From: COE1 sp949066965
GTDB lineage: Bacteria > Bacillota > Clostridia > Lachnospirales > Lachnospiraceae
NCBI GenBank assembly: GCA_949066965.1
Contig: CARTDA010000014.1
Span: 1-64,000 of the forward strand
Direction of reading: 5' to 3'
Length of the DNA: 64,000 nt
The notes below the pieces were generated by a model. That model saw nothing but the letters and a program-made list of their open reading frames with translations, was not told the origin of the DNA and did not search any database. Made by a program: the position numbers and the translations under genes. Each line of letters starts with the position of its first letter. Position 1 is the first letter of the stretch. Shown piece by piece: positions 18,179 through 26,384 of the stretch.

Positions 18179-18765
18179 GCCCATCTGCCTCCTTCGCTGT
18201 GATTCCAGTATACAGATTATCCGTCACCCTGTCCCGACTTTGTTTGCTTCCTTTTGTCCGGAACCGTTATTATGTCTATTTTTATGCGCTTTTCTTTAAG
18301 GGAAACAGGTGATTTCTGGTTCTGTCACCCTGAATCTTATGGTGCAGCTTATTGATGTCATGTGCAAACGCCATTCGACATTTTCCATTCTGCAAAAAAC
18401 GCGCCAAATGTCCGATACCGCTCCTCCTTGTCAGGTCTTACAGCCCTCCTTGCAACTTGATAACTTTCCTCATTTAATATCATATTTATACAAAACTCAG
18501 TCAAAAAATGAAATGCTTCCATTTTCTGATGAAGTGATTGTCATTATCTTACCACAATCACCAATAAAATAAAACAAATTCTTTGACATGGGCAACCGGA
18601 GAAATAGACAGTTCAAGATGTATAGGTTATTTGGATGCAGTTCCTTAGTTCTATGATAAAATGTTCATAATGAATAATTAAATAACCTCTATCTTATCAG
18701 CTGACAAGCAGCAGACAATTGCGTATTTGGAAAGCTCAGGCAAAATAAATCATATACAATAAATA
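18179..18765. other. Gene-free stretch of about 590 bases
   Basis: The first 90 bases repeat 14118-14206 and should hold the promoter of the AraC/GyrI gene. In the rest I find no gene with a convincing start. Reversed, 18300-18420 gives two overlapping open frames of a decayed look, without a family I recognise. A CAGTTCCTTAG segment near 18638-18648 resembles the end of the AGGAACTG repeat seen elsewhere. Confidence 0.5.
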
Positions 18766-19455
18766 CTATAACAAATCTTTCGTCTCCACATTGCAGACAG
18801 ACAGATAAACTGACACCGCGGCAGCCACAAACAGCATTGCATAAAACGTCATATTATTCACCAAAGTCGCTCCTCCAATATTACCCTGCGTGAGGAATAC
18901 AATAATAACCGACGCGACAATCGCTGCCCTGGAAGATTTCATTTTTAAACCAATCGGAAGTGCAATAAAGCTAATACTTACCATCGCCGCTGAGCTAAGA
19001 ACCATATCCAGCCAGAAGGACAGCTCCCCGGCCGGAATACTCTCTGCTGTTATGCCTATAGAGGATTTTGCCAGAATCAAAACGAGATAAATCACGACTT
19101 TGCTGCCCACCATCGCCAGAAAATTAAAAATCCACACCGCACTAACCTTTGCCAGAATAATCTTCCTGCGCTTAATCGGGTACGAAAACATGAGATTCAT
19201 GGTCTTTTTTTCGTAGGCGCCCACAATATATGCCGCAATCATTACGCCGGTAAAAATAATGTAAGACATATGGACAAACAGCCCCACTGAACTGTCCAGC
19301 ATCCCTTTTCCATAAGACTCTACCGTCTCCTTCGTCTCTAGTTCCCGCGCTGCCATCAGTATAAAGACCAGTAGAACCGTCGTCGTTATCACCGCATTTC
19401 GGATATACTTCAAAATATTATTTTTCTTCCATTCCAGTCGAATCAGCTTCATCAT
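18766..19455 (-). CDS. ABC-2-type transporter permease (BcrB-like)
   Basis: 229 residues with six predicted helices. A basic N-terminus (LEWKKNNILKYIRN) is followed by helix one. The YEKKTMNLMFSYPIKRRKI loop is typical of ABC-2 permeases of bacitracin/lantibiotic self-protection systems, where the coupling helix contacts the ATPase. The start overlaps the ATPase stop by four bases (ATGA). Only one permease is present, unlike the LanFEG type, so a homodimer is likely. The substrate is unknown; a cell-wall-active peptide is a reasonable guess. Confidence 0.9.
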   Translation of the reverse strand: MMKLIRLEWKKNNILKYIRNAVITTTVLLVFILMAARELETKETVESYGKGMLDSSVGLFVHMSYIIFTGVMIAAYIVGAYEKKTMNLMFSYPIKRRKIILAKVSAVWIFNFLAMVGSKVVIYLVLILAKSSIGITAESIPAGELSFWLDMVLSSAAMVSISFIALPIGLKMKSSRAAIVASVIIVFLTQGNIGGATLVNNMTFYAMLFVAAAVSVYLSVCNVETKDLL

Positions 19456-20378
19456 AATACTGCACCCTCCTCTGTCATTTTCAGGAAATAATCCTCCAAG
19501 CTTTCTGATTTCCTGCCGATAAAATCAATTGCCACATTATTCAATGCCAGTGTCTTTGACAGCGCACTTGTCTGAATCTGGTCGTCATAGATGCGGATAT
19601 GATGCTCGTCAACCACCTTGAAATTCTTCAGTTCCAGCTTGTCAGCCAGCACATACGCCGCATACTTTGTATCCGCCACAGCAAGCTCTATGTATGCAGT
19701 ATTCATCTCTGAAATTTCCTGCATGGAGCTTTCGCGTATCATTTTGCCATGGGCAATAATCCCAACCGTGTCCGCAATGCTCTCCACCTCTGAGAGGATA
19801 TGGCTGGAAATAATAATTGTTATCCCATATTCCACGCACAGCATCCTGAACAAATCCCGCATCGATTTCATGCCGGCAGGATCCAGACCGTTTGTCGGCT
19901 CATCAAGCACCAGAAGTTCTGGTCTGCAAAGAATTGCGCGGGCGATGCCAAGGCGCTGCTTCATCCCCAGGGAATACCGCTTAACCTGCTGGTCACCTGC
20001 CTCCAGAAGCCCAAGCATTTTAAGGGCGTTATCCACACTGCCGGGCGTATGATAGCCCATATATTCGCAGTGCAGTCTGAGGTTCTCCCTGCCGCTCATA
20101 TGCTCATAAAAACACGGAAACTCGATGATGCCTGCCATTCTCTTAAGCACCTCATAGGAGGTCGGCGTCAGGGTTTCCCCAAACAGCTCGATCGTCCCAT
20201 AAGTCGGTTTCCAGAGATTTGTGAGCATCTTCATCACCGTCGTCTTACCTGCGCCGTTTGGCCCCAGAAACCCATAGATTTCCCCCTTTTTTACATGGAG
20301 ACTGATATCCTTTACAATCTCCCTGCCATCAATGATTTTCGTCAACTGGTTCGTCTGTATCATATTTGTATTTGGCAT
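19452..20378 (-). CDS. ABC transporter ATP-binding protein (BcrA-like)
   Basis: 308 residues. Walker A GPNGAGKTT is at about 38-46, signature YSLGMKQRLGIARA mid-protein, and Walker B LLVLDEPTNGLDPAG. A C-terminal extension of about 90 residues is of the type found in BcrA/LanF ATPases. AGGAGG lies eight bases before the ATG. It is first of a two-gene unit with the ABC-2 permease. The nearby two-component genes and GyrI-type regulator, all on the same strand downstream, make a drug- or peptide-responsive exporter plausible. Confidence 0.93.
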   Translation of the reverse strand: MPNTNMIQTNQLTKIIDGREIVKDISLHVKKGEIYGFLGPNGAGKTTVMKMLTNLWKPTYGTIELFGETLTPTSYEVLKRMAGIIEFPCFYEHMSGRENLRLHCEYMGYHTPGSVDNALKMLGLLEAGDQQVKRYSLGMKQRLGIARAILCRPELLVLDEPTNGLDPAGMKSMRDLFRMLCVEYGITIIISSHILSEVESIADTVGIIAHGKMIRESSMQEISEMNTAYIELAVADTKYAAYVLADKLELKNFKVVDEHHIRIYDDQIQTSALSKTLALNNVAIDFIGRKSESLEDYFLKMTEEGAVL

Positions 20379-20793
20379 CCTAAGTGCCTCCTTTCCCTTG
20401 CGTGCACTTCTTTAAAAAAAGCTTTCCCTCACGCTTACATATGATTATATCAGCCTGTATTTTCAAAACTGTTGACCAATTCTTACGAATTTCTTTCGCG
20501 TTCACTGTGAATTTACCCATTTTTGAATCGCTGCCCGCATAAAATCATCTCCTTCCGTGCATTCAGTATATAAAACAAAAAAGAAGAACCTCTTTCGAAT
20601 GCAGTCTGACGAGTCGCCATTTACTTCTTGTACCTTTTCTTATTTCTAATCTTGCGAGAAAAGTAAAGGACTTTTTATATAAAGTTAGCACATGGATAGA
20701 CAACACTGGCTCTTGGCAGAATAGGAATAAAAAACTTGATTCATAGTCGGGATTATGGTACCTTAAATAAAAAAAGAGAAAGGAAAAACTCTT
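20379..20793. other. Intergenic region, 415 bases, divergent promoters
   Basis: It separates the BcrA-like gene (minus) from the Nudix gene (plus). A minus-strand TATAAT lies at 20444-20449. The stretch 20461-20510 (TTTTCAAAAC, TTGACC, TTCTTACGAATTTCTTTCGCG) recurs at 22782-22819 and, more loosely, near 26165-26210. I see no gene in it. Confidence 0.5.
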
Positions 20794-21192
20794 ATGCAGG
20801 CTCATATCGTCGTAAAAGCTGTACTGCTCAATCACGCACTTGGAAAAGCGCTCCTACTCCGCCGAAATCCTGATGATTTTGGCAACTGGGAGGGACCGGG
20901 CGGCGCTGTGGAAGAAAACGAGACTTTGGAGGAAGCAGTCATGCGGGAAGTTCTCGAAGAGACAGGACTTTCCGTGACTCCTGAACGGATTTTGTATGCT
21001 TCACTGGATAGCATTCACAGAAAAAAGGTGGTCTTTCTTGTCTATCTTTGTTCGACAACACAAGAGCATGTCCACCTGAGCGGTGAGCATGTCGAGTACC
21101 GCTGGGTGGACAAAACAGAATGCGAATCAATGCTCCATGGCGGTATTGCCAGGGATTTTAAAAAATACGAGGTCTATGGGCTGGAATGGTAA
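20794..21192 (+). CDS. Nudix hydrolase
   Basis: 132 residues, the size of a single Nudix domain. The signature (G, five residues, E, seven, REUxEExGU) is present as GGAVEENE... REVLEETGL, residues about 33-55. Members hydrolyse nucleoside diphosphates linked to another group, such as damaged nucleotides or dinucleoside polyphosphates. The exact substrate cannot be read from the sequence. AAAGGA lies nine bases before the ATG. It stands alone and converges with the radical SAM gene. Confidence 0.92.
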   Translation: MQAHIVVKAVLLNHALGKALLLRRNPDDFGNWEGPGGAVEENETLEEAVMREVLEETGLSVTPERILYASLDSIHRKKVVFLVYLCSTTQEHVHLSGEHVEYRWVDKTECESMLHGGIARDFKKYEVYGLEW

Positions 21193-21213
21193 ACATGTTT
21201 TTCCTGAATTCCC

Positions 21214-21966
21214 TTATGGCACATACCTATCCAGTATGTCCAATATATTCGTCTCATAAATATTCCCGCCTAGCAGACCGCCGTCCGGCTCGACGCATAT
21301 CGCCTGAATATCCATGGGATTTTCCTCGTAAGGACTGGTATAGCTTTTATCCATGTCATAATAATCGCCCAGATATTTCAATGCATTTCCTGTGGGAATA
21401 ATCACATTTCCATCTGACTGCGGGATACCTATGGATTCAAACACTGACAGTATTTCAACCGTACGGCTGTTGTATGGATTATTGTGCCCCCTATCGACAA
21501 GCCATGCAGGATGGACACGCACCCAGACTCCAAGCCGTTTCAGTTCTGCTGCAAATTCAATGACTGGCACAAGTGGTATTATTTCCTGATGAAAAGCATC
21601 CACAGAGAGAAGAATTGCATTGACACCGCAGCGTGCAAGCTCCCGGGCAGTCTGTTTTATTATCATATCGTCCTTGCTGAAAAATCCGTTTGTGATAAGC
21701 TGCCGCTTCGGAATATGCAGTTCCTTTGCCGCAGCGTGCACTGCATATACAGTCTCCGGATAGAGCAGCGGCTCGCCGCCAAATGTCATGACCGAAGTGA
21801 CATCATATCTCCCTGCGACATCACGCACGACAGATGCTGCCATATCGCCATCAATATGTTTTCCCACATCGCTATGCTCCTCCTCGGAGCAATGCTTACA
21901 GCGGCCTGTACAGGCATAGGTAATTAAAAATTCAATACGGTTTAAATTTTTTACATATTCATTCAT
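21214..21966 (-). CDS. Radical SAM protein
   Basis: About 250 residues. The cluster-binding motif CTGRCKHC lies at about residues 18-25 and binds a [4Fe-4S] cluster with S-adenosylmethionine; FGGEPLLYP is the SAM-binding GGE motif. The C-terminal part ends with CVEPDGGLLGGN, recalling the start of a SPASM domain but with only one Cys, so no complete auxiliary cluster is visible. The start at 21966 follows GGAAGG by eight bases. It begins 30 bases after the SUFU gene on the same strand, so they are probably cotranscribed. The function is unknown; peptide modification is possible, but no precursor peptide is evident nearby. Confidence 0.88.
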   Translation of the reverse strand: MNEYVKNLNRIEFLITYACTGRCKHCSEEEHSDVGKHIDGDMAASVVRDVAGRYDVTSVMTFGGEPLLYPETVYAVHAAAKELHIPKRQLITNGFFSKDDMIIKQTARELARCGVNAILLSVDAFHQEIIPLVPVIEFAAELKRLGVWVRVHPAWLVDRGHNNPYNSRTVEILSVFESIGIPQSDGNVIIPTGNALKYLGDYYDMDKSYTSPYEENPMDIQAICVEPDGGLLGGNIYETNILDILDRYVP

Positions 21967-21996
21967 TTCAGCAGCCTTCCCCCTTACCATGTATTT

Positions 21997-22632
21997 TTAT
22001 ACAATTACCGCTTCCCTGTGATAATCCGTCACATCACTGCCTAACTTCTGGTACAGCTCCTCCACCGCGATACCCTGTTCATGGACAGCCAGCAGCTCGC
22101 TGTCTGTCACACCGATTAACGCCACAAATGAAACAGTTCCATTCGGTGTCTCGATTGTCCGCAGCTCCTTGTCAGGAATCGTGATAAAACCCGTAATATT
22201 GGACTGCATCTGTACATCAATCCCCTGTTTCTGCCCGGTGTAAATGTATTCATATGCCTGAAACAATTCCCCTGATGTAAATGTAATCCGCGCAATCTGC
22301 TGCAAGATGCCGCAGATACATTGTATTTCTGCCTCTTCATCCGCATAGGCATCCTTTTTTAGCTTGAATGTAAATTCCATCCCATAACCACTGATTTCTT
22401 TTTCATCGGACTCCTTTTCGTATAACTCCGTCAATCCAAACGTGACGAAATGCCAGTATTCCCCGCCATCATAGATGCTGATACCGTCAAGCGGGTCTTT
22501 TCCCCCCAGACACCATTTAATCAGCGTGCCATAATGTTTGGGATTCTTCTGGTCTGGATAAACCCGCTCACATTCCTTCGTAATCGCGTCCCAGCCAAAT
22601 GTCTGTACGCCTCCGTTTTCTTTTTGTTCCAT
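21997..22632 (-). CDS. SUFU (suppressor of fused) domain protein
   Basis: 211 residues matching the bacterial SUFU family in general pattern: a charged start, the central WHFVTFGLTELYEK-like segment, GYGMEFTFKLKK, and a C-terminal part with FVALIGVTDSELLAVHEQG. Bacterial SUFU proteins are often immunity proteins of polymorphic toxin systems, or lone relatives of unknown role. No toxin gene is adjacent here. The ATG at 22632 lies nine bases after AGGAGG; the frame is open further upstream into a repeat but without a ribosome site. Possibly one unit with the radical SAM gene. Confidence 0.85.
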   Translation of the reverse strand: MEQKENGGVQTFGWDAITKECERVYPDQKNPKHYGTLIKWCLGGKDPLDGISIYDGGEYWHFVTFGLTELYEKESDEKEISGYGMEFTFKLKKDAYADEEAEIQCICGILQQIARITFTSGELFQAYEYIYTGQKQGIDVQMQSNITGFITIPDKELRTIETPNGTVSFVALIGVTDSELLAVHEQGIAVEELYQKLGSDVTDYHREAVIV

Positions 22633-22708
22633 AATCAATATCCTCCTAGCGTCAAGTACCAACATTGTATCATAATTTTTATTATAGCACACTTTCTGAT
22701 TCCGTGTG

Positions 22709-22779
22709 CCCATTGATACTTTTTTATCGCCATACACTGCCAAAAACGCCAGAATCGTTTTAAACAGTTCTGGCGCTCT
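22709..22779. repeat. Dispersed repeat, copy 2, with terminator-like hairpin
   Basis: Matches 12341-12449. The hairpin CGCCAGAA/TTCTGGCG (22747-22754 and 22768-22775) is followed on the minus strand by TTTTTGG, so it can stop minus-strand transcripts. As in copy 1, the unit lies upstream of a minus-strand gene. Confidence 0.6.
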
Positions 22780-22788
22780 TTCAAACTA

Positions 22789-23435
22789 TTGACCACTTCT
22801 TACGAATTTCTTTCGCGTTCGCTGTTTTCTTTTACATATGCCAGCGGACTTCTGCCTGAACAAAAGCTGGCACCTGTAATAACACTGATACTATATTATG
22901 GAGATGATGACCTTCCTGACAATATCTGCGCCATGCTGAATATGCCGAAAGAAAAAGAACTCCATAAGTACATACAAAACTACAATCTCAACGTAATCCG
23001 ATTAAAGAAATTTACTCAAGAACAGGCAAATCTGTTTCGTTCTGACTTTTCCTGTATTGCAAAATTTCTGGCAAAATCGTATATAAAAAAGAACAATTGA
23101 ATATGTTGAAAGAAAGCAGCCAAACGCTGCTTCATACAAGAGACACTTTATTTACGCTGGCAGCAATCACCAAAGACCAACGATATTTAACATTGAACGG
23201 CACAGACAAGGAGGAATCAAAAATGTGTGAAATAGCAGATGCCTTAGAAAAAATGGGCTACGATAAAGGAATCGTGGACGGCAAAGATTTCGAGCGCGAA
23301 AACGGTATTAAATCCATGATAGAAGCCTGCCAGGAGCTGAATACAGCAAAGGCTGTTACTTATGAAAAAATAGCCGAAAAATACAGTCTTCCTCCCGATA
23401 AAGCCACAGAATATATGGAAAAATACTGGATTTAA
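22789..23435 (+). pseudogene. Truncated and frameshifted Rpn-family nuclease (transposase_31-like)
   Basis: Two pieces in different frames belong to one protein. The first (22789-23100) carries LPEQKLAPVITLILYYG, typical of the middle of Rpn/YhgA recombination-promoting nucleases with a PD-(D/E)XK fold. The second (23097-23435) carries the usual C-terminal region: ...LHTRDTLFTLAAITKD, then KMCEIADALEKMGYDKG and the closing helix region. The N-terminal nuclease core is missing, cut at a repeat-like segment near 22788, and a frameshift lies near 23095. Non-functional in all likelihood. Confidence 0.8.
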
Positions 23436-23439
23436 CCGC

Positions 23440-24462
23440 TCACCTCCTCCCTGATACGCAAAACACCACAAGCCCGATCAGCATCACCAGATAAAAGCTG
23501 ATTCCTCTTGTGATGCACACCGACACGACAAGCGTATTCCCGACAAAAATATCGCGAAACACGCTGCGGTACATTGCCTCCGAAATCCCCTGTGCGCCAG
23601 GGACAGGAAGCATGTCCACCGCGATGTAGACAGCCGCCTGCACCAGCACAACATCCAGAACTGCCGTGCCGGAAAGTCCCAGCCCGCGGTACACCACAGC
23701 CGTCAGGACAAACACACTGCACCGCTGTACAAATGTCCCCGCGATTGTGGTTACAATCAGACGTTTATGCTTCCGCAGAAAATCAACAGTCTCCCGATAG
23801 CCGGACAAAAACAGCTCCACCCTATCTCGTCTGGATTCCGTTTCTTTCCACAGCCTCAGATGTATCATCACCTTTTCAATCCCGCAAAAACAGCTCCAGA
23901 TGATTCCCGGTGAAAACATTACCATCAGCAAAACCGCCACCAGCACAACATTTAAAAGCAGTCCCAGAAAATACAATCCAAAATACCCACGCAGATATGT
24001 CCTTAATGGCTTTCTCCAAAACAGTACGATGCCAATTCCAATTAATACCAGCACAAACTTATAAATGACAGCAACCGTCATCAGGACAACAGAGGAGGCG
24101 GAAAGCGCATTGCCGTCCCGCCGCATATAATACAGCTGCATCGGCTGTCCGCCTGTAGCCGATGGCGTGATACCCGAAAAGAAAAAGCCGATAAATGAAT
24201 ATGACATACAGCGCAAAAGCGTTGGCTGCTCCCCGATTCCTCTTAAAAGATACCAGATCATGCAGCCCTCTCCTGCCACAAAAAAAACTGCCAGAAAAAC
24301 TGCTGCCGCCATATGTGTTCCTGACATCTGCCTGACCGCTGCCACAATCTTTGTAAAATCCTGCCCACGAAAAACACTCCAGAACGTCAGTGCCATGACA
24401 ACGGCAAAAATCACGGCATTGACAATCAGCCTGCGCATCCCCTTCTGATTTCTTCCCTTCAT
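23440..24462 (-). CDS. YbhN / lysylphosphatidylglycerol-synthase-TM family membrane protein
   Basis: 340 residues with about eight helices. It shows the family-specific FFSGITPSATGGQPMQLYYM (about residues 90-109) and LPVPGAQGISEAMY (near 300). This is the flippase-like domain of MprF without the aminoacyl-transferase part, as in YbhN and AglD proteins. It probably moves or handles a lipid-linked product in the membrane. The start overlaps the stop of the papain-fold gene by four bases. With the GT2 gene two genes upstream it suggests synthesis and translocation of a glycolipid. Confidence 0.9.
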   Translation of the reverse strand: MKGRNQKGMRRLIVNAVIFAVVMALTFWSVFRGQDFTKIVAAVRQMSGTHMAAAVFLAVFFVAGEGCMIWYLLRGIGEQPTLLRCMSYSFIGFFFSGITPSATGGQPMQLYYMRRDGNALSASSVVLMTVAVIYKFVLVLIGIGIVLFWRKPLRTYLRGYFGLYFLGLLLNVVLVAVLLMVMFSPGIIWSCFCGIEKVMIHLRLWKETESRRDRVELFLSGYRETVDFLRKHKRLIVTTIAGTFVQRCSVFVLTAVVYRGLGLSGTAVLDVVLVQAAVYIAVDMLPVPGAQGISEAMYRSVFRDIFVGNTLVVSVCITRGISFYLVMLIGLVVFCVSGRR

Positions 24463-25034
24463 ACGCACATGCTCCCGCCATGTATACGCTCGGAAAAACC
24501 ATCCGGCATCCCAGATACAATTTGTGACAGTTCCCCCTCAAATATAACACGCATATTCTGATCTGCATAAAAGTCCTTCGGTGTTACCAGTGAAAAATGC
24601 TTTCGAAAATGCATGACGCCGTTTTCCTCCAACACGCTTGCGACATAAGATGAACAAGTATATTGATTCCTGATAAAAAAAGGAATCTCCGCCACAATAA
24701 AAGGCAGCCCAAGCACCGCATAGCGAATGCAGAACCGTTTCCGATAGTCCTCCTGCATTCTCTCCCAAATCGCCCTCTTCTGCACATCCGTACATTCCAC
24801 CTCGCATATCCGATAAAATGCTGTCGGAAACGCATCCAAAATCCTGTCCTTACGCTCCTTTTCAAATCCGGCAAACACCGGAATTGCCGGATTGCGCCGT
24901 CCCACGCTGTAAGCCTCCTTCAATTCCGCATCAAAACCAAGCACGACATGAATATACCTCTGCTTTAAAAATCTTCGTATCAGCGCCGCGAAAAAACCCG
25001 GTGTATCCACAAGCGCAATATAAATATGTGCCAT
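24459..25034 (-). CDS. Permuted NlpC/P60 (papain-fold) cysteine hydrolase-like protein
   Basis: 191 residues, no signal peptide. The candidate catalytic His is in QRYIHVVLGFD (about residue 28) and the Cys comes late in YTCSSYVASVL (about 131), that is, His before Cys as in permuted YiiX/YebB-type papain folds. Such proteins are thought to act on amide or thioester bonds, in some cases of lipids; the substrate here is unknown. GGAGGG lies six bases before the ATG at 25034, and I reject the longer upstream frame. It is coupled by ATGA to the membrane protein gene, and follows the glycosyltransferase gene by 56 bases that contain a hairpin repeat. Confidence 0.78.
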   Translation of the reverse strand: MAHIYIALVDTPGFFAALIRRFLKQRYIHVVLGFDAELKEAYSVGRRNPAIPVFAGFEKERKDRILDAFPTAFYRICEVECTDVQKRAIWERMQEDYRKRFCIRYAVLGLPFIVAEIPFFIRNQYTCSSYVASVLEENGVMHFRKHFSLVTPKDFYADQNMRVIFEGELSQIVSGMPDGFSERIHGGSMCV

Positions 25035-25050
25035 ATGCCACCCTCCTTTT

Positions 25051-25090
25051 TTATTATGAGCGGTCAGTCTTTTCGACTGCCAGAATAATT
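25051..25090 (-). repeat. 40-bp hairpin repeat, copy C
   Basis: On the minus strand this reads ATTATTCTGGCAGTC, GAAAAGACT, GACCGCTCATAAT. It matches copies at 48603-48637 and 61924-61963. It fills most of the gap between the GT2 and papain-fold genes. Confidence 0.75.
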
Positions 25091-26113
25091 CTATTGAAAC
25101 TGATAGATTTTCCTCGCAAGCCTGTAACCGCCTACCGTGGCAAGCTTCCCCAGTTTTCCGGGCAGATTTGTAAATCCGCTGAGCTTTGTATAGCGCAGTC
25201 GATAGTACAATCCGGGATTGCTTTTTTTGATATCCGCCCAGAGTTCCAAATGCCTGTTTCTCGCCTGCTCGTCCCCTTTGAGCAGCAAATGTATCGAAGA
25301 AATTGCCATCATAATCGAAACATTGCGGCACATATAACCGGCAAGTTTGGGATACCTCCTTTTTACTTTCCGCAAATCCACGCTCTCCGCAACCATTTTC
25401 GTCACCTTAATCTGCTGGTCAATCCGCGACATCAAAACCTTTTCATTAACAGACTGGTCATCCCTGCCCAGATAATACTGATACAGGCTGCAATGCATGT
25501 AATAAAGCGTCTGTACATAAGGCAGCGGACAGTACGCAAACAGATTATCCACATAAAATGTATGCTCCGGCAAAACCACTCCCGACTTGTGCAAAATCTC
25601 CGTCCGATAGACCAGCGCATGCATTACCAGATACTGTGCAGGGCGGAACGTTCCGATTTGATCCCATGTGCAAACCTTTTCCTCCGGAAAAACATTCTTG
25701 AAATGAATCGTCCTTTTTGTCCCTTTGTCCAGATGGTTGTATGTATAATCACAAATCAGCAAATCAGGGCCAAATCCCTCGTCACACCACCCCGCTATCT
25801 TTTCCAGAAGCGCCCTGTAGGCATCCTCCTCCAGCCAGTCATCAGAATCCACCACCTTAAAATACATTCCCGTGGCAAGCGCAAGCCCTCTGTTGACGCC
25901 GGAACCATGCCCGCCGTTCTCCTTGTGCACCACGGTCACAATCCCAGGAAACCGTCTGGCATATTGCTCCGCAATCTCCCCTGTACGATCTGTCGAACCG
26001 TCATTGACAATAATAATCTCCACATTTTCCCCGCCAATGACAAGCGAGTCCAGACAGCGCTCCATATAATCCTCTGAATTAAAACAAGGTACAGTAATCG
26101 TTAAATGTTTCAT
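25091..26113 (-). CDS. Glycosyltransferase family 2
   Basis: 340 residues. The GT-A fold begins with ITVPCFNSEDYMERCLDSL, then IIIVNDGSTDRT, and the metal-binding DxD region is VVDSDDWLEEDAY at about 91. The C-terminal third is not membrane-spanning, so it is cytoplasmic or loosely membrane-attached. Relatives add sugars to lipids or polysaccharides. First gene of a three-gene unit with the papain-fold and YbhN-like proteins. The upstream minus-strand sequence has TATAAT near 26148-26153 and AAAGGGG before the ATG. Confidence 0.92.
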   Translation of the reverse strand: MKHLTITVPCFNSEDYMERCLDSLVIGGENVEIIIVNDGSTDRTGEIAEQYARRFPGIVTVVHKENGGHGSGVNRGLALATGMYFKVVDSDDWLEEDAYRALLEKIAGWCDEGFGPDLLICDYTYNHLDKGTKRTIHFKNVFPEEKVCTWDQIGTFRPAQYLVMHALVYRTEILHKSGVVLPEHTFYVDNLFAYCPLPYVQTLYYMHCSLYQYYLGRDDQSVNEKVLMSRIDQQIKVTKMVAESVDLRKVKRRYPKLAGYMCRNVSIMMAISSIHLLLKGDEQARNRHLELWADIKKSNPGLYYRLRYTKLSGFTNLPGKLGKLATVGGYRLARKIYQFQ

Positions 26114-26219
26114 AAAAATCCCCTTTCTTCACCAGATTCTATAAAACATTATAACGGCTATACTTTTCAAAACCCTTGACGAAATCTTATTATTTTCTTA
26201 ATTGACTTGAAAAAATAAT

Positions 26220-26384
26220 TTAAATCCCCGTCATGCGGGATAATTTTTTATCCGCATACACTCGAATATTCTCGTTACAGTCATGCTGCATTTCTTCCAA
26301 TAACTCCCTTGTCAGCATCCGTCTGCACCCCATCTCTTTCACTACATACTCCCGGCAGAAGGAACACAAAGTATATTGATACAT
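26220..26384 (-). CDS. Small Cys-containing hypothetical protein, possibly a remnant
   Basis: 54 residues beginning MYQYTLCSFCREYV, with a CxxC pair and a charged helical C-terminus. No clear ribosome site precedes it. It follows a broken TnpW-like frame within mobile-element debris and may be the tail of another protein rather than a gene. I do not recognise a family. Confidence 0.3.
   Translation of the reverse strand: MYQYTLCSFCREYVVKEMGCRRMLTRELLEEMQHDCNENIRVYADKKLSRMTGI

Noticed and set aside
18309..18572. Plus-strand 87-codon frame in the gap after the AraC/GyrI gene
   Set aside because: No ribosome site, no family and odd composition; the region looks decayed.
20563..20835. Minus-strand 90-codon frame
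   Set aside because: Overlaps the start of the Nudix gene, has no ribosome site and low-complexity content.
23440..24462. MprF (lysylphosphatidylglycerol synthase)
   Set aside because: Only the flippase-like membrane domain is present. The aminoacyl-transferase domain is missing.
24818..26077. Long plus-strand open frame of about 420 codons
   Set aside because: It lies opposite the glycosyltransferase and papain-fold genes, lacks a ribosome site and has the composition of a mirror frame.
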